In this document: positions 10,964-21,345 of the stretch, piece after piece
Layout of the letters: each line of letters starts with the position of its first letter
How positions within the stretch are numbered: the first letter of the stretch is position 1
DNA from: Triatoma infestans
Taxonomy: Eukaryota > Arthropoda > Insecta > Hemiptera > Reduviidae
DNA length: 64,000 bases
Direction: 5' to 3'
NCBI GenBank assembly: GCA_011037195.1
Contig: JAAEAF010003787.1
Span: forward strand, 1-64,000
Notes under the pieces: generated by a model
What the model was told of the DNA's origin: nothing
The model's input: the letters and a program-made list of their open reading frames with translations, nothing else
The model's database searches: none
Position numbers and translations under genes: made by a program

Positions 10964-11637
10964 CTAAAAAGTAATACAATTATGGAAAATATAAAAATTA
11001 TGAAAATAAAACTAATTTGCCATAAAAAAAATAAAATTTGTAAAAAAATTATTTATTAAAAATAAAAATTATAAAACTATGATGGACGGACGGTCAAACA
11101 AACAATGCTCAAGAACTGGATAGAACAATTAAAATGTGATGGACATTAGCCTTCTACTGTTGTATACATTTTTGCGCTCAATTTCCAATAGTTCGTTGAA
11201 AATATTGGTGCATGAAATACATTTTTAAAGGTAATTTAGATATGGGTTATAAAATTACAGCTTTCAACATCTGCATTACTATACCAAGTGTTCATTGCGA
11301 TATGGCAAATAGATATTGACCAGAAGTAAAGAGCATTAACTAAGGAACCCGCAATAGCAAGTACTGAAGGATTTTTCAGCATCAAAAGAAAGTATCAAGA
11401 AATCCATTAGGATTTAATTGTTCATTGAGTGTTTTAATGGAACCAATAACTATAAAATTCGCCAAATAAAAGCTAGACTCAGCAGTGCCATTAGCAGCCG
11501 CAATGAGGCTCTAATCTTTCAGCCTCCATGCGCATGTCAACTACGCATTACCTCCACTGTCATGCCCTAAGTACAATGCATTGACCATCAACTACACTAC
11601 GCTTCACTTTACTTCCATCTTCTACTCTCTGCCGCCT
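10964..11637. other. Probable TRIT1 intron, no other feature
   Basis: AT-rich DNA. Near 11440 it holds a short AATGGAACC block also seen at 9488, which may be part of a small dispersed repeat. Confidence 0.35.
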
Positions 11638-11800
11638 ATAAAAAGGGAAGAAATAAATCAGGTACTATGAAAAGGCATGAGGATTTTGTGAACGGAGACT
11701 CTGCACAAAATCAGAGGAAGGGTGTATCAGTATATAGTGGTTCTTCTTGCAGAATACGAAGAATGTGGTATGTTGTCGTCCAAAACCGCTTAGAATTAAT
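11638..11800 (-). repeat. Dispersed repeat family Y, partial
   Basis: The reverse complement matches the copies at 34.8-35.1 kb and 36.5 kb. Shared blocks are CCACATTCTTCGTATTCT, CTCTGATTTTGTGCAGAGT, CTCCGTTCACAAAATCCTCA and GATTTATTTCTTCCC. No coding capacity is recognisable. Confidence 0.6.
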
Positions 11801-12851
11801 AAAAAGAAGAATATTTTGTTGGATACAATCTCAGATATAATCTAGCACTGAGGACCCACTCACATATTCAATAAAATTATGCCATTTTCAGTAAGAAAAA
11901 AATGTATATATTTACAGTCATTTTCCACACCAAATTTTTTAATTGACAAAATTTTCAACACCCATCCACGTGAGAGATGGGTCAAATTTGTCCAATTTTG
12001 TAAGCGCATTTACTTCCCGGAAATCATGCTTACAAACAGACAAAACAGATATAAATGCAAAAAAAAAATTACATCGCCACAGATAAAAGCAGTGCTATAA
12101 ACATTTATCATGTATTTAACAAAGATACACATAAACATTTTATAACTTTGTTTTTGCACATTAATTGTAGTAAAACAAAGAGTTTATCACATATCACGAT
12201 TTGTCAGGTGAATGGGCAAGTTATTTGACGTGATACAGTTGCTTTGATAATTTTCAGGATACCAGTGAAAAGTTGGTATTGTAACAGTTTTTACTTTTCC
12301 TTTTCTGAAAATGGAAAGTGAATTTGTGGCTGTTTTTGTGGTGTCAGTTTTATGGTTAATATCATTCTGTAAAACTCCAATTAAACTAACAAAAATAGAA
12401 TTTTTTTTTTTAAGTTTCTAATATATGTTAGTTTCTCTAAGATTATAATTTTAAATATTTATTGTAATGGTGGTGATTGATATAAATGAGGAACATTAAA
12501 ATTGACTCTATAGTCACAATTTATATTTTACGATTTACTGAGTAAGGAGAGATGAGTGTGAATGGATGGTAGAGTGACCGAACGAGGATATCAGCGGTGA
12601 CGAAGAAATTGGTAGCGTCGTTGGTTGACCGAAATGTGAGTTGCCTGAAGAAAGGTGTGTTTAGTTTTGCTTGTTTTAATGGTAGATTAGCTAGTTTGGC
12701 TAACTTGATGAACCTTTCAAGGTTGAATCTTGACTATTACGGTCGGAGGCGTTTGCTGCGGATGGTATTGAAACTATGAGTCCAGCATATGAGAGACGAA
12801 TTTCGCTGCCTTCTAGTGAATTTCACTGCCTAAGTTAGTGAAATTCCAATG
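11801..12851. other. No gene recognised
   Basis: AT-rich. GGACCCACTCACATATTCAAT at 11850 resembles a block near 27625. At 12750 GGTATTGAAACTAT recurs from 9605, suggesting another dispersed repeat. Confidence 0.35.
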
Positions 12852-13040
12852 GGGCTAGTGTGGTGTATGGTTATGAGCATGAACTTGTAACTGGGAGATC
12901 CCCAGTTCACTCCCGCGTATAACTGCTAAATTTTATATTTGTTTAAAAAATGTTAATAGTAAAGTAGGTGCTTCCGTCCGCGTCACCTAATTTGGCAGCT
13001 GGACGTTAAGCCCGCCTGAAAAAATGGGCATTACTTTAAT
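12852..13040 (+). mobile_element. tRNA-derived SINE, family S1
   Basis: The head GTGTGGTGTATGGTTATGAGCATG...CCAGTTCACTCCCG carries degenerate A and B boxes. The body (ATAACTGCTAAATTTTATAT, AGTAAAGTAGGTGCTT, TAAGCCCGCCTGAAAAAAT) is shared with copies at 20.7 kb and 52.7 kb (minus). The tail has CTTA/ACTT-like units. I recognise no named SINE. Confidence 0.8.
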
Positions 13041-13205
13041 TAACTAGTTAGTTAAATTTTCTCTAAAATATTCACAGAAAATAACATGTACGTATAGTTT
13101 TGTAATAAACCAAGAATAGGGGGATGTATCAGGATTATTGTTTGGTGAAATATGCGTAAAATCAAAGCCTCACAAAGTAAAATCAAGAAAAATGTGCTAA
13201 CACAC

Positions 13206-13323
13206 AGTCATTTTGGAATTTGTAATGAAATTGAAATGTTATTGGTGTGATGTTGTTTAGTGGTAGTAGCTTGTGGTGTGAGCGGTTTAGGAAAGGGACT
13301 TGTAAGTATATATGTTTAAGAGA
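13206..13323 (+). repeat. LTR family A, 5' fragment; perfect repeat of 14444-14561
   Basis: These 118 bases are identical to 14444-14561, including about 15 bases before the presumed LTR start. Similarity stops abruptly at 13324. It contains only the 5' portion of the LTR. Confidence 0.85.
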
Positions 13324-14458
13324 TCAGTAGTTGGATCAGTAGATCAATTCATCAATCTGTCGTCAAATTGATCATTTTTGCTTCACATTTGATTATCCTC
13401 CTTAATATGTAGTAGATAATTGAAAAGTTGATTGCATTTTAATCTGTATACTGTTTATTTTAATACATAATTATGTATAGTTTGCTGATATCGGACAAAT
13501 CCAACTATAACGGCTGGAGTTGGTTCTCATTGTTAAATTCATTAAACACCGGGCAACTTCATGCTCATAGCTAAGAGTGTTAAAATAAAATATGTCTGTA
13601 TAAGTTCATCAGTTATTAAAGTGTAAATATTTAATGTAACTTCAGAGGGGAGTGGGAGAGAGTGAGATAGAGAGAGATTGTTGGTATCTACATCTAACGT
13701 GATATCTAAAACTTCTGAAGTGATCCTTCATTATAGTAAATTGCGCTATTAGTAATAAGTGATAGCAGCCAGTTGAGTGTATCATTTAAAACCCATCCCA
13801 AAGTTCTTCCTCATCAGAATTATAGTCATTAACCTAGAAAATTATAGCAATATTTCTCTCTTAAAAACTCACTATTATCTATTTTATTAGAACTAAAAGA
13901 ATTCTTCTTTTTTTTCTGTGAGAAAGTTCTATGAGTTTTATAATTTTTAGGAAATCAATTAAATCATTTTTTTTTTAATTCATTGTGTGTAATTTAAGAA
14001 TATTTCTATAAATAATTACTCTTCTCTTTTCTTTTAAGAGAATAACTAAAAAGTAATGTAATGTGTGTGTACCGTAATTAACATATCTTTATTATTGATT
14101 TATTATATCTTGATTATTATAACGGTTAAATTCTAATTTCTACTCATCCTTAGAAATTTTACTCGGGCTAATCCCTATATATACGTATTCTAGAATTATC
14201 TAATTTACAAGAGAATTATCTGTATATAAAGCTATTTAAGAAAGACATGGTATAATACAATCTGTGAGAAGCATGGGTGATAGCAAGCCTCTGGAAGTGG
14301 ATCTAAGTATGGCTTTGTAAATATGACCCTTACCGTCAGGATAGTTAATTCTAGTGTATATTATATTATACGGGCAAAGCCATACTATAATTTCTTCAGT
14401 TTGATACAACCCAACATAGCAGACGAGGTGATAATGGCTAAATAGTCATTTTGGAATT
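13324..14458. other. No gene recognised
   Basis: AT-rich sequence separating two identical LTR fragments. It shows no retrotransposon coding sequence, so the two fragments do not flank an internal region. Confidence 0.4.
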
Positions 14459-14977
14459 TGTAATGAAATTGAAATGTTATTGGTGTGATGTTGTTTAGTG
14501 GTAGTAGCTTGTGGTGTGAGCGGTTTAGGAAAGGGACTTGTAAGTATATATGTTTAAGAGAGAAGTATTAGTAATAATCAAGAGAGCACCACTGTTTTTA
14601 AAATAAATATATTATTCTCTAAGCAAATTTAAGTACTTTACAATATCACAACTATATCTTAATAAATCAGATGTTTATCTACAATAAAGGCAAATCACTA
14701 TCACTGTCACTGAGTTTAAGAGAGCGATTCCTGAAGCAAGTGTTCTGGCTTGAATGTCTGTCTTGAAGACAGACTGTCTTGAAGGAATGTCTTCTAATTA
14801 TTCGTTCAAATCTTCCCCTGTGAGAAGAAGAGGTAGTAGACAATGCTAACAAGGTTCATGAACTCTTCCTGTAACTGTACTTCTTCTACCTGGGTTACCT
14901 TTTGGCCAACAAGCTCGCATTTTTCTCTTAATTTTCTTCAGTTAAAATAGATATAATTTCTTGCATCCATCTAAACA
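14459..14977 (+). mobile_element. Solo LTR, family A
   Basis: It starts TGTAATGAAATTGAAATG and ends near CATCCATCTAAACA. It shares with other family members GGTGTGATGTTG, AGCGGTTTAGGAAAGGGACTT, AATAAATATATTATT (polyadenylation-like), AGAGCGATTCCTGAAGCAAG and AATGTCTTC. No clear target duplication is seen and no primer-binding site follows. The family has copies at 44445-45001, 57200-57706 and 58416-58758. Confidence 0.65.
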
Positions 14978-15863
14978 GTCCTTATGTTGAGGAAATTCAC
15001 CACTACGACAAACAACCCCTAGAGACCATGTTGCTGAGACCAGGTAACATTGCGTGATAGTACAATTCAACTTGCATTACCCTTCTATCACACCCACGGC
15101 TCTGTATGGACGAATCGGCATGATTTTGAAAATCCCTTTGAAGGTGTAAAAAGAATTCTACAACTCAGGGCTTTAGTCAGTCTAAAACAACTTTTGAACA
15201 TTGGAAAATCCACACTCAAAAAAGGCTATCAGACAAGAGGAATCTTACAACACTCCTTTCTAAGAGTCGTAAGTTCAAATGAAATCACTTTTTACCACCC
15301 ACTGCCTGCAAAAAGCATTTTTTGCCGACCGAAAGAGTTTTCATCAAGCTAGTTACATTAGCTAATCGACTGTTATAACAAGCAAGAGTTCTTACTAGCC
15401 ATAATGCTCTTCAGAGCGTTAAGTTAAGAATTAATTAACTTCTAAAAAAAAAAAAAATATGTATTTCTAACTTGAAGGCTTTGCTGTTGTAATGCTATCA
15501 GAAAAAATTTTGCACTGAAAATATGAAATACACTACTCAGCTGATGCATTTTTATATTTGAGTTTTACGGTTCCATCCTAACCTAGATTCATATCGCAAT
15601 CCATTAGTAGAGCACTATCTTTCAGTACCATTCCAGACAATCCTCTTGGACGTTTTTAAAAGACAGTAGCCTGCGTGCGATCATCACTCTTACCATTTTA
15701 AAAGTAAAAGTAGTGTAGTGTTGTTGAAGTGTTACCACTGGGGGGGATATCTTCTCCATTCTGACTCTTTTGTGTTCTATATGTGATCATTGTTATTTTT
15801 AGCGCTTTAATAATAATAATATGTAAAATTTAAAAAAATGAGAATGAGATGTTTGTACGTCAA
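14978..15863. other. No gene recognised
   Basis: A 100-codon plus-strand open frame at 15050-15352 has no recognisable domain. A palindromic ACTTTTACTTTTAAAATG-like stretch lies near 15700. I assign nothing here. Confidence 0.35.
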
Positions 15864-15903
15864 TGGCTAGAGGAGTTTTTAAAGAAAAAGAATTCTTTGT
15901 TTT

Positions 15904-15944
15904 GCTCTACGTTTCGGGTACCTTTGGTGCCCTTCTTCAGGAGC
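15904..15944 (-). ncRNA. Hammerhead ribozyme-like motif, type I, well formed
   Basis: On the minus strand: stem I strand GCTC (15944-15941), core CTGAAGA (15940-15934, fits CUGANGA), stem II of about six pairs with one mismatch around loop AAA (GGGCACC/GGTACCC), then GAAA (15915-15912). Stem III is the minimal palindrome ACGT, leaving U and A as the UH site (cleavage expected after 15908), followed by GAGC (15907-15904), which pairs perfectly with GCTC. All invariant core positions I know are present. The very short stem III is like ribozymes of Penelope-like elements and retrozymes, which cleave best as dimers. Activity is inferred, not shown. Confidence 0.65.
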
Positions 15945-16026
15945 TCTTTAGGGTAGGAGAGGAGTACACGTTGAGAACATTTCAATCTCAACGTTCTCAA
16001 AGTTTACTCCTCTCCTATCCTGAAGA

Positions 16027-16067
16027 GCTCCTGAAGAAGGGCACAAATAGTTCCCGAAACGTAGAAC
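16027..16067 (+). ncRNA. Hammerhead ribozyme-like motif in the opposite arm
   Basis: The mirror copy on the plus strand has GCTC, CTGAAGA (16031-16037), stem II GGGCAC/GTTCCC with loop AAATA and one mismatch, GAAA (16056-16059), ACGT stem III, UA, then GAAC. The conserved core is intact. Stem I has one mismatch (GAAC instead of GAGC), and stem II is one pair shorter than in the left arm. Confidence 0.5.
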
Positions 16068-16103
16068 AACAAAGAATTCTTTTTCTTCAAAAACTCCTCT
16101 GGC

Positions 16104-17429
16104 CAATGCCGTCCAAACATCTCATTGTAATTTTAAGGCCTGACGATTTGAAATTCATTTAAAAAAAAAATGAGCTTTGAAGAGATCATAAATTTAAACT
16201 TCAATCTTTAAAGTAGAAGTTTATATCCGAATTTCGTTCAGTATTTTTAGTATATTTCCTATGTCTTCGTATTCTCCTATTACATATACCTTTACATATT
16301 TATTCTAAGTCTAAATGCCTAAATAAGGTACGTGTTGTGAAAATTCCAACATAAATATATCCACAAGCTAATGTTGCGGACAGACTCAAATCCCAAAATG
16401 AAACCTGAGCGCAGAAAAGTCTTCTTGTAACAACCAATAAGATAGTCATTTCTATTGTAACAAATGGTGGAAAGATTGGTCAGTATTTCCTCTTCTTTTT
16501 TTTCTGAAGGGCGGGGCCAATGCACCGTTACCTTTCGAACTAATATTTCCTCTTAACTAAAATACTTTTAATAATTATATAAAAGTATACAATATTTTAA
16601 TATATTGTCCTGTATTCTGCAGATTTTCTTTATTAAGATTTCCTGGTATATACCTTGTATAAATAAAAATACTTTCCTAATGAGAAAGTAAACAGTGTCT
16701 ACTAATATTAATGTAAATTAAATGAATCATTTAAAGAGAGTGAAATATTTACTGAGTAATAATTACAGTTATAAATATTTGGTGTATTTAGTCATTGCCA
16801 CGGCGATGATAAATATGTTTAATCATGTGGTAAGAATTTATTTAAGATCATTTTGTTTTTGTACATTTTTTTCTTCAATAATGTAACAAGTTAAATCTAC
16901 TGTCTGTTGCCATTTAGTGGAGAATAAAGTTATTTTACTAGCTGCTCTCTATATTTCGTAAATATTGCACAATTTTGTATATAATTTTTTATAAAATAAA
17001 TAAATTCATTCATTCATAAAAATAAAAAAAGATCATTTTATTAAAACTGTTCATGGCAAACTGGCTCCCAAGATTTTTTTAGTTTTTAATGAATTATTAT
17101 TTTATTAAATATCTTGGATGTGAATGAGCAATATAAACTAATTTAGATTTAATAAAATTTAATAATTTAGATTAATAGAGAATAAAAATAGAGGATAATG
17201 TAATAAATTTAGTGGGTGGTAAAACTGAACTAGTATATTAGTTTCCCTGGTATATTGTTACTGCAATGTATGTGTGTCCAGCCCAGCTTAACTCAAAAAT
17301 GGGAAATCGTATAAAACTGAAGCTTGGTATTTCGTATAGTTGAAACAATTACAAAAGTTTTGGTCCAAATCGTTATTTAGATGTTCTACTTTATTGAACA
17401 GTTTTTTTCAGTAGTTTAAATTTGTTATA
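16104..17429. other. No gene recognised
   Basis: TGACGATTTGAAATTC at 16141 continues the flank shared with 2338. The remainder is AT-rich with no motif. Confidence 0.35.
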
Positions 17430-17762
17430 TGTAACAGCAACCAAAGAGAGATCAGCAACCAAAGAGAGTAAAGAGAAGGGAAACGAACCCAACCACTCTC
17501 TCGGACTGGAGTGTGAGAAATATACATATAGAGCGACGGATATTCAATACAGTCTGCCTGGACTTTACACTTGTAATTATACTGTATGGTAGAGTGGAAA
17601 ATGGATAGTGATTGGCTGTATGAACTCAGTAGTGTGAACTACATTGAACTGGCCGTCGCCCTATATATATATTTCTCCCACTCCAGTCCGAGAGAGTGGT
17701 TGGGTTCGTTTCTCTTCTCTTTACTCTCTTTGGTTGCTGATCTCTCTTTGTTTGCTGTTACA
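17430..17762. mobile_element. Foldback MITE with about 110-bp terminal inverted repeats and TATA duplication
   Basis: The left arm 17430-17539 and right arm 17653-17762 are near-perfect reverse complements starting TGTAACAGCAA(C/A)CAAAGAG and ending at GCGACGG. TATA flanks both sides (17426-17429 and 17763-17766). The 333-bp element has no transposase. Related sequence occurs at 29740-29930 and 41940-42168. Since it also begins TG and ends CA, an LTR with unusual ends cannot be fully excluded. Confidence 0.8.
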
Positions 17763-17799
17763 TATATATACCAACTAATCATATAAAGAGTTACAACAT

Positions 17800-18286
17800 T
17801 TATTTGAACCCATTTCTTCGGAAATTAATTTGAGGGGTGTCTGGGGAAGGGTTATATCAGACTTTCCTCTAAACTGACATTTCAGTTTCATATTTTACGA
17901 TTCTATCTGCTATATATAATATTAATAAGAATTTAATGTGTGACCGAAATTCCGAGGTTGAAGGAAATATATTTATCGGCAGAAGATTTTACATTTCGGA
18001 TTTATATATGTACGTTTTGAGGTCTCCCGAGTCCGAAAAAGTGTTTTTTTTAGAAAATGGTGTGTGTGTGTAATGTGAACAACAGCATAGCTCAAAACCG
18101 AAAAAATCGCAGAAAGTTCAAACTTGACATTCCATTTAGATATTACCGTTTAGGATCCAACAGTAACTTCTCTGTCAAAATTCCTCACCCGGAAAGTACC
18201 ACTTTGCCAAATGGATTTTTCACGTTTTTTCGATTTTCTCGAAAATAGTTCCAACAAATTTATTTTAAATTATTCCATATCACTTC
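17800..18286 (+). repeat. Dispersed repeat family X, 5' part, interrupted
   Basis: It contains family X blocks in order: CGTTTTGAGGTCTCCCGAGT, TAGCTCAAAACCGAAAAAAT, CAGAAAGTTCAAACTTGAC, CCGGAAAGTACCACTTT and CGATTTTCTCGAAAATAG. It stops in the module that elsewhere continues to TTGAAACATTTC and resumes at 19181. Confidence 0.65.
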
Positions 18287-19180
18287 ACACTGATGCCACT
18301 CGGTTTACTTCTTCCCGGCATTGATGAACGCAAAGCTGACGTCCCTCTATATCTTCTCAAAGCTGCAGCGCTTGAGAAGCTAGCCACGAAATACCCGAAA
18401 ACTGAATGGATCCAAGTTTCACGGACGTATCCGCCATGCGTGGCAAGTGCGACGCGGGTTTCTTTACTGATTTCCTAGAGACATCCATCCCTGTAGGCAT
18501 CCTAAGGTCAAACTTCAATGGAGAGATGGCAGCTATAAGTGAGGCTGCAGGTAAATTACTGTCTTTCCCTGAGCTAAAAAAAGTCGTTTTCCTATCACGT
18601 TCCACGGCAGCACTACAATCAATTACTTCCTCTGAGCCGCAGGAGAGAGACCTAGTATCTAAATGCCAGGAGTCCCTCTTCCAACTTCTATCAAGAACAG
18701 AAGTCTACCTTCAGTGGGTACCCGGACATTGTGAGATTGTGGGGAACGAGCGCGGACAAGCTCGCAAAAGACGGCTGCTTGCATCCTCAAGTGAACAACC
18801 AGCGACATATATATCTGTTAGTATCATCATCACCTCATCTGTGAAGAAGGTAGTGGGAACGTCTTGAGAGTAGGCTGCCGTTGGCAAAAGATAGGAACCG
18901 AAAAGAAAAGTCACATCCAACACCATCCCCAACAACGTACCGAGAGACGTCGCGGTCTCCATCTTCAGGATGGCTACCGGCCACGACTTTCCTACCGCCT
19001 TGGTCTTGTTGACTCCCTCCTATACTCTTATGTATGGAAGTTGATTCAACAAGACCTTTTTAGGTGCAATAGCCTGGAAGCCAATGACCGAGACAACAGT
19101 TTGCAAGGGCGGGCCGACTCTACTGGAGGGCACTGCGTCAAATGGCCGAACGGCCATGGACCTGCGTTCGCTGAAAAAGA
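18287..19180 (+). pseudogene. LINE 3' fragment with RNase H, inserted in family X
   Basis: The frames carry an RNase H domain of the type at the end of APE LINEs. GFFTDFL and FNGEMAAI are the region with the Asp and Glu; STAALQSI is preceded by FLSR where Asp is expected. VYLQWVPGHCEIVGNER and, one frame over, ADKLAKDG form the His/Asp end. Then come IFRMATGHDFLTA and the closing WRALRQMAERPWT. At least three frameshifts and loss of the Asp make it dead. The RT domain is absent (5' truncation). Confidence 0.75.
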
Positions 19181-19440
19181 AAAAACTTCTATTTGAAACA
19201 TTTCTTTGGGATTTCATTTAAAGGGTTTTAAGGGAAAGGATAGGGTTAGGTTTTCCCCTAAAGTGCTAATTTACTTTATTAAATGATTTCTTCATTTAAA
19301 TAATATTAATTATAATTAAATATGTTGACAAAATTGCTAGTTTGAAGAAAATCGGTTGACCAGATTTTATTGACCGTTTTTACTGAACAGTTTATCTAAT
19401 TATTTGCGATTTTCTCCATCACAGTTTCATCGACAGATTT
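19181..19440 (+). repeat. Family X, 3' continuation after the LINE insertion
   Basis: TTTGAAACATTTCTTTGGGA, GGGTTAGGTTTTCCCCTAAA, GTGCTAATTTACTTTATTAA and GTTTGAAGAAAATCGGTTGA continue the module broken at 18286, matching the uninterrupted copy at 49575-49755. Confidence 0.65.
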
Positions 19441-20704
19441 AATTAAATTTGTTTCAGTAACTATAACTTTTTTTGGAAACTATTTTTTCGAAAAAATTAA
19501 TTAATTTATTTTCATAGATTACAACTTTACAAATAAAAAAATATATAAATGCTATGCTCGTAGATTGTGAGGAAGTTGTATGGAGTTCTATAGCAGTGAA
19601 TAGTTTAGTTAAACAACCGTCCTTGAAGGTAAAGTAAGTCAGTTGCTTGGAAAGGTGACCATACTTGAAAATACTGAGGAATAGTTGAGCACGAGAATGA
19701 CTCACACATCATGCACTCAGTGACGCGGTTCTTTTAATTTTCTATCATTGTGGCCTTGTTAGGAACATTAAAAATATATATATATTTATAAATATATATA
19801 TATTCTGTTCATCAATATTATCCAAAGTTGTTTTATTCATCATACTCAAGTCAGCCAAGTTACATCATAATAGACCATTTGGTTTATTGCCCTGTAAATA
19901 TTGAATTGTGTATATTCATGGATTGTTTATAGTCTTGAGAGATTTTCATCTGCACTTAACAGTTATCATTAAAAACTTATGAAGAATAGATTATCATTAC
20001 GGTATAGCTTATCTTCTAATGACCTTCATATTTTATATTTCTAATATTAATTTTGAATATTTCGAATATATTTAGCTAAAGAGAAGAGAAACTCTGACTA
20101 ATCTGCTATTCTCCCACTCTCTGTATCTCTCTGTATTTGTGATTCTCTATTACCGTGGGAAAATTTTCCCAGAACTCATCCTTTCTGAGAAAGTAAAAAG
20201 ATCTTTCAACCATTCTAGTCTCTCCTTCTTCAAAATATATTATATATGTAATTTATCTCTTTTTAAAAAAGGAAAAGGTATTTAACTAACTCTTATTGGA
20301 TTATAAAGGTCGCCTCTGATCTCGGCTGATCAACCAGATTAAAAATGTCACTAGTATTCCATGATTTTATCATCATTTTTTTAGTCAGTTTTGTTAAATT
20401 TCTGTTTTAATTACAGTTTATCAAATTGTTGTTATAGATATGTATCGTAAATTATACAAATGTATCTATGTATATCTTTCTTTTCCTCATTAACGTAAAT
20501 TTTCATAGGATACTATAGAAATAAAAAGAAATACTGAAACTAGTAGTTAAAAGTCAGTCACTTTTTATTTTCTGTTACTGCTGTAAAAGCCAGAGAGCGC
20601 ACTCACCTTTGGTGCAAGAATTCAGGGTTTGCTTCCCGTGAGGGTAAAGAAACTATATTAACCCAGAACATTGTGAGGAAAAGTGGGGAAGTACATTCAA
20701 CAGT
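19441..20704. other. No gene recognised
   Basis: AT-rich. A weak tRNA-like stretch at 20583-20650 (GAGAGCGCACTCACC...GGGTTTGCTTCCCG) may be a third SINE type. The bases at 20692-20704 are the target duplication of the next SINE. Confidence 0.35.
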
Positions 20705-20918
20705 TGTGGCGGGTGTTGGTGTAGTGGTTATGAGCATGGACTTGTAAGTGGGAAGACCCTAGTTCGAGTCCAGCGTATAACTGCTAAATTTTATATTTGT
20801 TTAAAAAGTGTTAATAGTAAAGTAGGTGCTTTCGCCCCCGTCCACGACACCTAATTTGGTAGTTGGACTTTAAGCCCGCCTGAAAAAATAGGCATTACTA
20901 CTTAATTTACTTACTACT
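20705..20918 (+). mobile_element. tRNA-derived SINE, family S1, with target duplication
   Basis: This is the best S1 copy. TTGGTGTAGTGGTTATGAGC is an A-box region, AGTTCGAGTCC is a near-perfect B box, followed by the S1 body and a CTTA-rich tail. It is flanked by TACATTCAACAGT (20692-20704) and TACATTCAGCAGT (20919-20931), a 13-bp duplication with one mismatch, as expected for LINE-mediated insertion. Confidence 0.88.
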
Positions 20919-21104
20919 TACATTCAGCAGTACAGCTTGGTAGCGATGGCCAGAACTAATCGGCGGCGGGAAATGCGATGCGCATACCACATGTCCACCA
21001 ATAAAAAATCAATGTCTGGCAAGCCAAGCCTTAGCCCTTCATGGGCTGTTCTGCCATTTTTAATTTTTAACTTTTTTAATTTTATAAGAGGAGACATTGC
21101 ATTT

Positions 21105-21345
21105 GTGTCAGATTTTCGAAATGTTTTGAGTTTTCATGGAAATATACATATTTTTGATACCTTATAGCATCGAAAAAGTGATTCTTAGAATTTTGGTCTC
21201 CCTTCTCTCGCTCTGTCAGTGTGTGTCTGTGAGGAGACCAATCAGCATTAACTCAAAAACGAAAAAAATCTCTGGAAAGTTACACTTGAGGTGGGCTCTG
21301 ACGAAAAAGCAGGCTTTTCGTTTAAGCAGTTTTTGACGGTCTATT
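21105..21345 (+). repeat. Family X, partial
   Basis: It shares CAGATTTTCGAAATG, GTGTGTCTGTGAGGAGACCA, CAGCATTAACTCAAAAACGA and GGAAAGTTACACTTGA with other family X copies, in the same order. The short open frames across it are not genes. Confidence 0.55.

Larger units (their letters stand above)
15864..16103. mobile_element. Long inverted repeat (foldback element) carrying two hammerhead-like motifs
   Basis: Two arms of about 115 bases (15864-15980 and 15988-16103) are near-identical reverse complements around a few central bases (TTTCAATCTC). Both arms hold GGCYAGAGGAGTTTTT, AAAGAATTCTTTGTT, CGTTTCGGG, GCCCTTCTTCAGGAGCTCTT and GGAGAGGAGTA. An ancient single-arm copy lies at 2216-2372. The 99-codon frame across it reads the palindrome and is not a believable gene. 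Confidence 0.85.

Noticed and set aside
13206..14977. Intact LTR retrotransposon between the two LTR copies
   Set aside because: The first copy is only a 5' fragment and the interval has no gag-pol similarity.
15863..16162. 99-codon plus-strand open frame
   Set aside because: It reads through a near-perfect palindrome containing ribozyme-like motifs and has no domain.
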